From Candidatus Aerophobota bacterium (lineage in GTDB: Bacteria; Aerophobota; Aerophobia; Aerophobales; Aerophobaceae), in NCBI GenBank assembly GCA_030672545.1, contig DAOVGF010000093.1, positions 1 to 9,817 of the forward strand: 9,817 nt of DNA. The letters run 5' to 3'. Shown here piece after piece: positions 1 through 6,230 of the stretch. The notes beneath the pieces are model-generated. The model saw nothing but the letters and a program-made list of their open reading frames with translations, made no database searches and was not told the DNA's origin. The translations under genes were made by a program, and so were the position numbers. Numbering within the stretch: position 1 is the stretch's first letter; the number at the start of each line of letters is the position of its first letter.

Positions 1-286
1 AGATTCTCAGCAACACAGTAATCAATTGTCTAAAGGGAATATTCCTTCAAGGTTCTCCTCCCTAACCACCGGTGAGCAAGGTGAGACAACCATCTTGTGA
101 AGTAGCTCTTGGCCTTACCTTAGAAAGAGCAACCCGGAAGATGGGGGTCCCCGGAGTGGAAAGTAGGGGAAACAACCGAAAAATCATTTATAATCCATAA
201 TTAGTGAGAATAATATGAAATATTATGGACCAGTCCGAGCACAGATACACTAATTGACGATTTCGGGAAAGCGACCGACCTCTTAC
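1..286. other. Non-coding region with possible RNA secondary structure
   Basis: No convincing gene is seen here on either strand. Complementary segments nest in order: TTC 46-48 with GAA 178-180, GGTT 51-54 with AACC 174-177, CCCTA 60-64 with TAGGG 164-168, CCAC 66-69 with GTGG 156-159, CCATCTT 90-96 with AAGATGG 138-144, and GCTCTT 105-110 with AAGAGC 125-130. Together they would form one long interrupted hairpin. It does not match the conserved cores I know for T-box, cobalamin, TPP, FMN, SAM, lysine or glycine riboswitches, RNase P, tmRNA or SRP RNA. A perfect palindrome GGAATATTCC lies at 36-45. The region could be an unrecognised small RNA, a long leader, or the remnant of a mobile element. 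The pairing was found by eye, so chance contributions are possible. Confidence 0.4.
194..229. repeat. AT-rich nested inverted repeats
   Basis: TCCATAAT (194-201) is the exact reverse complement of ATTATGGA (222-229). Inside it, ATAATAT (210-216) and ATATTAT (220-226) form a second perfect dyad with a 3-base centre. The two pairings share bases 222-226, so they cannot form together in one RNA. The element could be a regulator binding site or part of an RNA switch; nothing in the sequence decides between these. Confidence 0.5.
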
Positions 287-315
287 TTGACCAAACCAAC
301 CGCAAATGATATTAT
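287..315 (+). promoter_or_regulatory. Predicted sigma70-type promoter of the sugar/amidase operon
   Basis: A -35 hexamer TTGACC (287-292) is separated by exactly 17 bases from a -10 hexamer TATTAT (310-315). Each differs from consensus by one base. Transcription would start near 322, giving a leader of roughly 45 bases before the dehydrogenase start at 368. This is the best promoter upstream of the five-gene plus-strand operon. Confidence 0.65.
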
Positions 316-335
316 TCCTTCCTGAAATATCAGGA
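308..335. promoter_or_regulatory. Candidate operator dyads overlapping the -10 box and start site
   Basis: TCCTGA (320-325) and TCAGGA (330-335) form a perfect 16-bp dyad around AATA, placed on the predicted transcription start. An overlapping dyad GATATT (308-313) / AATATC (326-331) covers the -10 box. Dyads at this position are typical of repressor operators, which fits a sugar-inducible catabolic operon. No regulator gene is present in the window, so the regulator family is unknown. Confidence 0.45.
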
Positions 336-367
336 CAATCAAGACCATTCCAAGAAAGGAGTTACCA

Positions 368-1408
368 TTGAAAGCAGTTGTTTTTTACGGACCGGGGGAT
401 ATGCGAATAGAAGAAAGGGAAATACCTCAGCCCAGCGAGCAGGAAGTACTTATTAAGATGAAGGCTTGTGCCATTTGTGGAACTGATGTGCGTATTTACT
501 CTTTTGGCCAGGCCAACGTAAAGCCTCCTCAAATAATTGGTCATGAAATTGCCGGGGTCGTCTCCCAGGTAGGCAGTAAGATTAAGGGTTGCCGGGAAGG
601 AGACAAAATCACCCTGGTTACCGCGGTCGGTTGCGGAAAATGTCGCTACTGTTTAGAGGGAAGAGTCAATCTCTGCCACCATATTAAACCCATCGGATAT
701 TACTATTCAGGAGGATTCGCTGAATACATGATTGTTCCAGCCGAGGCAATCCGCCAGGGAAGCATTCTCAAGATACCCGAAGGACTCTCGTTCAATGAAG
801 CAAGCTTAGCTGAGCCCCTTTCCTGCTGTATCAATGGACAAGAATACCTGAATATCGGCCTGGGGGACAGAGTAGTCATCGTGGGCACCGGACCTATCGG
901 ATGCATGCACGCTGAACTGGCCAAAGTTTCCGGGGCAACCAAAATCATTTTGGCCGATATCTCTGCAGAAAGATTGAAGTTAGCCAAAGTGGTGGAGGCC
1001 GATGTCTACATTAACTCAGAAAAAGAGGATTTAGTCAAAAGAGTTCTGGAAGAAACTCAAGGAGACGGAGCTGACGTGGTCATTACCGCCTGTCCTTCTC
1101 CTCAGGTTCAAGCTCAATCGCTCTCCATGACCGCCATTAGGGGAAGAATATGCTTTTTCGGAGGATTGCCCCATGGTAAATCCAGAATAGATTTTGATAG
1201 TAATATCATCCATTACCGGGAAATATCCGTCCACGGAGCTTTTGCCTCGCACCATTCGCAGTATCAAAAAGCACTGGACCTCTTCGTCTCCGGAAGAATT
1301 AAAGCCAGCAAATTTATTACTCATCAGTTTCCCCTGAAAGACCTGGTCAAGGGGATCGAAACGATAAAGGAAGGAAAAGCCCTCAAGGCAGTGGTGGTAA
1401 TGAATTAG
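368..1408 (+). CDS. Zinc-dependent polyol/alcohol dehydrogenase (MDR family)
   Basis: This is a cytosolic medium-chain dehydrogenase of 346 residues, the usual length for sorbitol (L-iditol), threonine and galactitol-phosphate dehydrogenases. Visible residues are the catalytic zinc ligands C37 (in CGTD), H59-E60 (in the zinc-ADH signature GHE..G) and E149. Four structural-zinc cysteines sit at C89, C92, C95 and C103. A Rossmann motif GTGPIG spans 173-178, and D197 at the end of the next strand favours NAD over NADP. The start is TTG at 368, with AAGGAG at 356-361 six bases upstream; the protein then begins MKAVVFYGP, as family members do. It is the first gene of the operon and is followed after 17 bases by an FGGY kinase. 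The natural inference is polyol to ketose, then ketose to ketose phosphate. The exact substrate cannot be read from the sequence; threonine or another secondary alcohol remains possible. Confidence 0.88.
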   Translation: MKAVVFYGPGDMRIEEREIPQPSEQEVLIKMKACAICGTDVRIYSFGQANVKPPQIIGHEIAGVVSQVGSKIKGCREGDKITLVTAVGCGKCRYCLEGRVNLCHHIKPIGYYYSGGFAEYMIVPAEAIRQGSILKIPEGLSFNEASLAEPLSCCINGQEYLNIGLGDRVVIVGTGPIGCMHAELAKVSGATKIILADISAERLKLAKVVEADVYINSEKEDLVKRVLEETQGDGADVVITACPSPQVQAQSLSMTAIRGRICFFGGLPHGKSRIDFDSNIIHYREISVHGAFASHHSQYQKALDLFVSGRIKASKFITHQFPLKDLVKGIETIKEGKALKAVVVMN

Positions 1409-1425
1409 GTAAAAGGAGAGTAAAA

Positions 1426-2952
1426 GTGAGTTTGTTAGGCATTGATATTGGAATTACCGGATGCAAGGCCGTAGCATTTAATCTGGAAGGAAAGATCCTG
1501 GCCCAGGCTTACCGGGAATACCCGCTCTTGCACCCTCACCCGGATTGGGCGGAATTGGACGTTCACCTGGTCTGGAGAAGAATCCAAGAGATCATCAAGG
1601 AAGTAGCCGAACAAACAAAAAGTGATCCCATTCAAGCTCTTTCAATCTGTTCCCAGGGAGAAGCTTATACTCCAGTGGATAGAAACGGCAACCTTATGGC
1701 TAACACTCCTATTTGTTTTGACAACCGGGCAGAAAACTTTACTCACTGGTTAGACGAGAAACTGGGCCGAGAAAGAATTATGCAAATTACCGGACAGCCC
1801 CTGAGCCCTATGTTCTCCCTGAGCAAAATTCTCTGGCTTAAGGAAAACCATCCGGAGATTTATCATAAAACCTGGAAGTTCCTTTGCTACGAAGATTTGG
1901 TCATTTATAAGCTGGGATTGGAACCCACCACTGACTATACCATAGCGGCCCGGACACTTTGCTTCGACATCCTAAGGAAAAACTGGTCGGAGGAAATACT
2001 TCAATTAACCAACATAGATGTGCATAAATGTCCCCGGGTAGTTCCCTCGGGAACCCTGGTGGGAACTATTCCCGCCCCAGTGGCCCGGGAGCTTTCCCTA
2101 CCGGACAACGTAGCTGTGGTCACCGGAGGGCACGATCACCCCTGCGGAACTCTGGGGGCGGGGGTAAGAAAAGAGTCGGTAGCTCTGGAATCTATCGGAA
2201 CAGTGGATTGTATTGCCGTAGTCTTTAAAGAACCGCGTCTGGGAGATATTATGCTAAGAAATGGTTTCCCCTGCTATCCGCACACTATTCCTGGATTTTA
2301 CACTACTCTGGCCTTTAATTTTACGGGGGGTTCTTTACTGCGCTGGTTTCGTGATAATCTGGGTAAAGAAGAAATAGATATGGCCCGGCGAGAGAACCGT
2401 GATGTTTACTCGGTTTTGATTGAAAAAGGCGGTTCAGCCATCTCCCCTCTTTTCGTTCTCCCCCATCTTACTTCTTCCGGAACTCCCTATATGGATATCC
2501 AATCTGCCGGAGCAATTCTGGGACTTTCTTTCAACACTACCAAGGGAAATATTATCCGAGGCATTTTAGAAGGGGTTGCCCTAGAAATGAAACTGAACTT
2601 ATCTATATTAGAAAAGGCTCAAATTCCGGTAAAGGAAATAAGGGCTATCGGCGGAGGAGCAAAATCCAGAGAGTGGCTTCAAATGAGAGCGGATATTTAT
2701 AACACCAGGGTTGTCTCGCTAAATGTCTCGGAAGCTGCTTGTCTGGGGGCAGCCATTTTAGCGGGCTGGGGGGCCGGATTATTTTCTTCTGTTGATGAGG
2801 CCATCAAATCTACTGTCCGAGAAAAAGAAGTATTTTATCCCCGGCCGGAAAAAAATGAATTATACCAGAAAAAATTTGAAATTTATCGGCAAATTTATCC
2901 GGCCATTAAGAACTTGAATCACCAAATAAGACAGTTTCAGCAAGAAATTTAG
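1426..2952 (+). CDS. FGGY-family carbohydrate kinase (xylulokinase-like)
   Basis: This is an ATP-dependent sugar kinase of 508 residues, normal for the FGGY family (xylulo-, glycero-, glucono-, ribulokinases). The N-terminal phosphate-binding motif GIDIGITGCKA lies at 5-15. HPHPDWAELD at 36-45 corresponds to the HP..GWAEQD segment of xylulokinases. Residues 129-141 match the FGGY signature M-x-S-x-x-K-I-x-W-L-x-E-N. The catalytic base is probably D237, in GGHDH. The C-terminal domain carries the adenosine motif GGGAKS at 409-414 and the conserved EAACLGAA. The start is GTG at 1426, with AGGAG at 1414-1418 seven bases upstream. GGHDH replaces the GGGDN usual in xylulokinase, so this may be a less-studied subgroup. 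Its substrate is probably the ketose made by the dehydrogenase upstream, but this is inferred from position only. Confidence 0.88.
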   Translation: MSLLGIDIGITGCKAVAFNLEGKILAQAYREYPLLHPHPDWAELDVHLVWRRIQEIIKEVAEQTKSDPIQALSICSQGEAYTPVDRNGNLMANTPICFDNRAENFTHWLDEKLGRERIMQITGQPLSPMFSLSKILWLKENHPEIYHKTWKFLCYEDLVIYKLGLEPTTDYTIAARTLCFDILRKNWSEEILQLTNIDVHKCPRVVPSGTLVGTIPAPVARELSLPDNVAVVTGGHDHPCGTLGAGVRKESVALESIGTVDCIAVVFKEPRLGDIMLRNGFPCYPHTIPGFYTTLAFNFTGGSLLRWFRDNLGKEEIDMARRENRDVYSVLIEKGGSAISPLFVLPHLTSSGTPYMDIQSAGAILGLSFNTTKGNIIRGILEGVALEMKLNLSILEKAQIPVKEIRAIGGGAKSREWLQMRADIYNTRVVSLNVSEAACLGAAILAGWGAGLFSSVDEAIKSTVREKEVFYPRPEKNELYQKKFEIYRQIYPAIKNLNHQIRQFQQEI

Positions 2953-2966
2953 ACTATTACAGTTAA

Positions 2967-2972
2967 AAGGAG
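2967..2972 (+). promoter_or_regulatory. Ribosome binding site that selects the TTG start of gatA
   Basis: AAGGAG lies six bases before TTG at 2979. An ATG at 2974-2976 is closer, but it reads ATG-AGT-TGA and stops at once, so it cannot be the start. The TTG is therefore the credible initiation codon. Confidence 0.75.
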
Positions 2973-2978
2973 AATGAG

Positions 2979-4469
2979 TTGAATTTGCCCTTTCTTCCTG
3001 CTCATACTCTCCATAAATTATTGAAAAAAAAAGAGATTTCGGTCAGAGAAATAGTGACAGCCTTATTTGACCGGATAGAAAAAGTTGAGAGCAAAATAAA
3101 AGCCTTCCTTTATCTGGATAAAGAAGGAGCACTCAAGCAAGCCGATGAATGGGACCGAAGAATTGCCCAGGGAGATAAACTTGGCTCTCTTACCGGTATC
3201 CCCATCGCCATCAAGGACATTATCTGTATCCGGAAAATAGAAACCACCTGTGCCTCTCGTATTCTTAAAGGATTTGTCCCCCCTTATTCGGCCACCGTGA
3301 TAAGAAAACTCTCCCGGGCCGGGATGATCATCATCGGGAAAACCAATCTTGATGAATTTGCCATGGGCTCTTCCACGGAAAACTCTGCTTTTCAGACTAC
3401 GCGCAATCCCTGGGATTTGGAAACTATCCCGGGCGGTTCCAGTGGAGGTTCTACGGCTGCCGTAGCCGCCGGGGAAGTAACTCTGGCTTTGGGCTCAGAT
3501 ACGGGAGGTTCTATCCGCCAGCCGGCCAGTCTATGCGGAGTAGTAGGGTTAAAACCTACTTACGGACGCGTTTCTCGCTACGGACTAATAGCCTTTGCCT
3601 CCTCTCTGGACCAGATCGGACCCATCACCAGAGATGTGAGAGATTGTACTTCCCTCCTTCAAATCATCAGTGGTCCGGATAAAATGGACTCCACCTGTCT
3701 CAATTGTCCTGTTCCTGATTATTCCCAGGCCCTCATCCCCCATTTGAAAAATATGAGAATAGGACTACCCCGGGAATATCTCATTTCCGGAATAGAAAAG
3801 GAAGTCCGGGAAAGAATAATGGAAGCCGTAGAAATCCTAAAAGACCTGGGAGCTCAAGTGGAAGAAATATCTCTACCTCACACTCCCTACGCGGTAGCCA
3901 CTTATTATCTTATTGCTACGGCTGAAGCCAGCTCCAATCTGGCTCGTTATGACGGAGTAGGTTACGGACATCGAACTCCAGAAAAAACCCGGTTGATTGA
4001 AATGTACAAAAAGAGCCGCCAGGAGGGCTTCGGAAACGAAGTTAAAAGAAGAATTATGCTGGGAACTTATGTCCTGAGTAAAGGTTACTATGAAGACTAC
4101 TACGGTAGGGCCCAGCGGGTACGCACTCTTATCCGGCAGGACTTTGATCTGGCTTTTGAGAAAGTTGAGGCCATCGTTACTCCTACTTCTCCCAGTGTAG
4201 CCTTTAGGGTGGGAGAAAAAACTGACGACCCTCTTCAGATGTATCTTTCAGACATTTTTACTATTTCGGCCAATTTAGCTGGAATTGCCGGCATCTCTCT
4301 TCCCTGCGGCCTGGGAAGAGATAATCTGCCCGTAGGACTTCAAATACTGGGAAAACCTCTAAGCGAACCTACCATACTCCGAGTAGCTTATGCCTATGAA
4401 CAGGCTACCAGATGGACTGAGAAGTTAACTCTCCCCCAGGAATTGTCTGATGATAGAGTGAGTAAATGA
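2979..4469 (+). CDS. gatA: Aspartyl/glutamyl-tRNA(Asn/Gln) amidotransferase subunit A
   Basis: This is an amidase-signature enzyme of 496 residues, close to the usual 480-490 for GatA. In the GatCAB complex, GatA hydrolyses glutamine and passes ammonia to GatB, which amidates misacylated Glu-tRNA(Gln) or Asp-tRNA(Asn). The Ser-cisSer-Lys triad is complete: K79 (in IAIKD), S154 (in PGGSSGGS) and S178 (in DTGGSIRQP). These are the same residue numbers as I recall for Staphylococcus aureus GatA. KPTYGRVSRYGLIAFASSLDQIGP and the late DDPLQMYLSD segment are typical of true GatA rather than general amidases. The start is TTG. The gene follows the kinase by 26 bases, and its stop overlaps the next start as ATGA. 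No gatB or gatC is nearby, so the partners must lie elsewhere if this is a functional GatA. A stand-alone amidase is the less likely alternative. Confidence 0.87.
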   Translation: MNLPFLPAHTLHKLLKKKEISVREIVTALFDRIEKVESKIKAFLYLDKEGALKQADEWDRRIAQGDKLGSLTGIPIAIKDIICIRKIETTCASRILKGFVPPYSATVIRKLSRAGMIIIGKTNLDEFAMGSSTENSAFQTTRNPWDLETIPGGSSGGSTAAVAAGEVTLALGSDTGGSIRQPASLCGVVGLKPTYGRVSRYGLIAFASSLDQIGPITRDVRDCTSLLQIISGPDKMDSTCLNCPVPDYSQALIPHLKNMRIGLPREYLISGIEKEVRERIMEAVEILKDLGAQVEEISLPHTPYAVATYYLIATAEASSNLARYDGVGYGHRTPEKTRLIEMYKKSRQEGFGNEVKRRIMLGTYVLSKGYYEDYYGRAQRVRTLIRQDFDLAFEKVEAIVTPTSPSVAFRVGEKTDDPLQMYLSDIFTISANLAGIAGISLPCGLGRDNLPVGLQILGKPLSEPTILRVAYAYEQATRWTEKLTLPQELSDDRVSK

Positions 4470-5278
4470 AGACAGGGTACCCCGTAATTAAAGTCCGAGC
4501 CGCTACTCTTCCTCGAGCTTGGGAGAAGTCTGTTATTGAATGTTGGAGAAAAGGTATTTCCATAAAGACCGAATATGACCGTCCGGACGGGACCCCAAGC
4601 AAAGACTGCACCATGATAATTGAAATTACCCATCCCTTTCGTGAACCTCGTCTCCACCGTGCTTTTCCCGCCGGACTGGCCGATCTGGAAATCTATCGCC
4701 AAGAAGTACTTTATGGTATACATGACACCTGGATTAACCCGGAGGAAGGAAAATGGGAATACACTTACCATGAGCGTATATTCAACTACCGGACTCCCGG
4801 AGTGAAAAAACCCATTGATCAACTCGATTTTGTCATTGAGAAATTAACCCAAACTCCTTATTCTCGTCGAGCTCAGGCCGTTACCTGGAAGTGCTGGCTT
4901 GACCCGAAGTTTGACGATCCTCCCTGCTTGCAACGGTTATGGTTTAGAATTGTGGAAGATGAGCTTTATCTCAATGTTCATCTCCGCAGTAATGACGCCT
5001 TCAAAGCCGCCTTTATGAATATGTTCGTCTTCACCGAGTTGCAGAAAATAATAGCGGAAAAAATAAGCCGGAAGCGTTCCCGGAAAATCAAAGTGGGAAA
5101 ATACGTTCACATTGCTGATAGTTACCATATCTACGGAACTTACTTTGAGGATTTTGCCGGGTTTTTGAAGAGTATTCAGAGCAGATCCTTTAAAGAGAGA
5201 ACCTGGACTAGCTCATTTGCCCGTCCCTTTTTTGAGGAAGCTCGACAGAAATTGCAGGGAGAAAAACATGAAAGGTAA
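4466..5278 (+). CDS. Thymidylate synthase family protein, archaeal/methanogen-like
   Basis: This is a divergent member of the thymidylate synthase / dCMP hydroxymethylase family (270 residues), which methylates dUMP using a folate or pterin one-carbon donor. The core is recognisable. Nucleotide phosphate-binding arginines are at R134-R135 (YSRRA). The catalytic cysteine is C154 in DPPC. R174-S-N-D177 corresponds to the RSxD phosphate loop. N185 aligns with the asparagine that selects uracil over cytosine. HIY at 221-223 corresponds to the HLY of E. coli ThyA. The N-terminus (YPVIKVRAATLPRAWEKSVIECW) and DSYHIYG resemble methanogen-type synthases rather than E. coli ThyA, as does the lack of the usual ThyA C-terminal tail. 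The start ATG overlaps the gatA stop (ATGA) with only a weak upstream GAGTGAG, so translation is probably coupled to gatA. The end overlaps the next gene by 11 bases. A hydroxymethylase activity cannot be excluded. Confidence 0.8.
   Translation: MKTGYPVIKVRAATLPRAWEKSVIECWRKGISIKTEYDRPDGTPSKDCTMIIEITHPFREPRLHRAFPAGLADLEIYRQEVLYGIHDTWINPEEGKWEYTYHERIFNYRTPGVKKPIDQLDFVIEKLTQTPYSRRAQAVTWKCWLDPKFDDPPCLQRLWFRIVEDELYLNVHLRSNDAFKAAFMNMFVFTELQKIIAEKISRKRSRKIKVGKYVHIADSYHIYGTYFEDFAGFLKSIQSRSFKERTWTSSFARPFFEEARQKLQGEKHER
5256..5261 (+). promoter_or_regulatory. Ribosome binding site fixing the epimerase start
   Basis: AGGGAG lies six bases before ATG at 5268, inside the end of the thymidylate synthase gene. 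It supports 5268 rather than an in-frame upstream start at 5217, which would add 17 residues unlike any epimerase N-terminus. Confidence 0.7.
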
Positions 5279-6230
5279 AGTTTTAGTAACCGGAGGGGCC
5301 GGATTCATTGGCTCGGCAGTAGCCAAAGGATATTTGAAGACCGGTTGGGAGGTAGTCATAGTGGATAATCTTTCCACCGGCAAAAAAGAGAACCTACCGG
5401 ACCAGGCAAACTTTTATCAGATAGATATTCGGGACAAAAAACTCCAGGATGTTTTTAAGAAAGAGAAATTTGATCTGGTTAATCACCACGCCGCCCAAAT
5501 AAATGTGAGGGAATCAGTAGACCATCCCTACTTTGACGCTCAAGTAAATATTCTGGGGACAATAAATTTACTCAAGATGGGTAATCAGTTTAAGACCAGG
5601 AATTTTATTTTTATCTCCTCGGGAGGAGCTATTTATGGAGAACCGGTTGAGCTACCCACCAAGGAAAATGACCCCAAAAATCCTCTTTCACCCTACGCTA
5701 TCAGCAAATACACCGCCGAGAGATATCTTTTCTTTTTTCGCCAGCTTTACGGAATTAATTATCTTTGCTTGAGATATGGCAATGTTTACGGACCAGGTCA
5801 AAATGCCCAGACTGAAGCAGGAGTGATTGCTATTTTCAGCCACCAGATGCTTCGGAAAAAAAGACCCACCATCTATGGCGATGGGAAGCAATTGAGAGAT
5901 TACGTCTGGGTGGGAGACGTAGTAAAAGCTAATCTTCTGGCTACCACAAAAATGGAAAAACTTAACCAAAATAAAGACAACCACCCCGATGATCTAGCTT
6001 ACAATATAGCTACCGGTCAGGGTGTTTCCGTGAACACCATCTACAATACTCTATCTACCCTGACGAAATTTAACCATCCTCCCCTTTATGCTTCCGCTAT
6101 CAAGGGAGAAATCCGGAAAATATATCTAAAAATTGACCGAGCCAAAAGTGAGCTAAGATGGATTCCCCAAACTACGCTGACCGAGGGAATGAAAAAGACC
6201 GTGGAATACTTGAAATCCACCGGTCTTTAA
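5268..6230 (+). CDS. NAD-dependent nucleotide-sugar epimerase/dehydratase (GalE-like)
   Basis: This is an extended short-chain dehydrogenase of 320 residues, the standard size for UDP-glucose 4-epimerases, acting in the cytosol on nucleotide sugars for cell-surface or storage polysaccharide. The NAD-binding TGGAGFIG motif starts at residue 7, directly after the N-terminus. D33-N34 is positioned to hold the NAD ribose. HHAAQINVRESV at 73-84 is the conserved loop of this family. The catalytic residues are S118, Y143 and K147 (YAISK). RYGNVYGP at 169-176 and RDYVWVGDVV form the substrate side. The start overlaps the thymidylate synthase end by 11 bases, so it belongs to the same operon. Its stop overlaps that of porB on the opposite strand. 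UDP-glucose/galactose 4-epimerase is the best guess, but related epimerases for GlcNAc or uronic acids look alike at this level. Confidence 0.85.
   Translation: MKGKVLVTGGAGFIGSAVAKGYLKTGWEVVIVDNLSTGKKENLPDQANFYQIDIRDKKLQDVFKKEKFDLVNHHAAQINVRESVDHPYFDAQVNILGTINLLKMGNQFKTRNFIFISSGGAIYGEPVELPTKENDPKNPLSPYAISKYTAERYLFFFRQLYGINYLCLRYGNVYGPGQNAQTEAGVIAIFSHQMLRKKRPTIYGDGKQLRDYVWVGDVVKANLLATTKMEKLNQNKDNHPDDLAYNIATGQGVSVNTIYNTLSTLTKFNHPPLYASAIKGEIRKIYLKIDRAKSELRWIPQTTLTEGMKKTVEYLKSTGL
6192..6228 (-). terminator. Intrinsic terminator of the por operon, inside the epimerase gene end
   Basis: On the minus strand, just after the porB stop, AGACCG-G-TGGA pairs with TCCA-CGGTCT, one base bulged, around a 10-base loop. 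It is followed by a run of T (plus-strand A at 6192-6196). The plus-strand arms are 6194-6205 and 6216-6228. On the plus strand the same hairpin is followed by TTTAAATTT, so it may also weakly terminate the epimerase transcript. The hairpin lies within the last codons of the epimerase. Confidence 0.7.

Noticed and set aside
2..100. Open frame on the plus strand from the left edge, 32 codons, as a possible gene end
   Set aside because: The translation has no recognisable motif, is very short, and overlaps the paired segments; it is no longer than expected by chance.
189..194. TATAAT as a -10 promoter box
   Set aside because: No -35-like hexamer lies 16-18 bases upstream; the stretch there is GGGGAA-like.
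227..280. Partial resemblance of GGACCAGTCCGAG...CACA to a guanidine (ykkC-type) riboswitch
   Set aside because: Only a few bases agree; the other conserved parts of that riboswitch are absent and the downstream genes do not fit.
4394..4822. 142-codon open frame on the minus strand across the gatA/thymidylate synthase junction
   Set aside because: It is antisense to two well-supported genes, has no family resemblance and no ribosome binding site I could see.
5217..5267. Upstream in-frame start for the epimerase
   Set aside because: It would add 17 residues before the MKGKVLVTGGAGFIG N-terminus, and the ribosome binding site fits ATG 5268.
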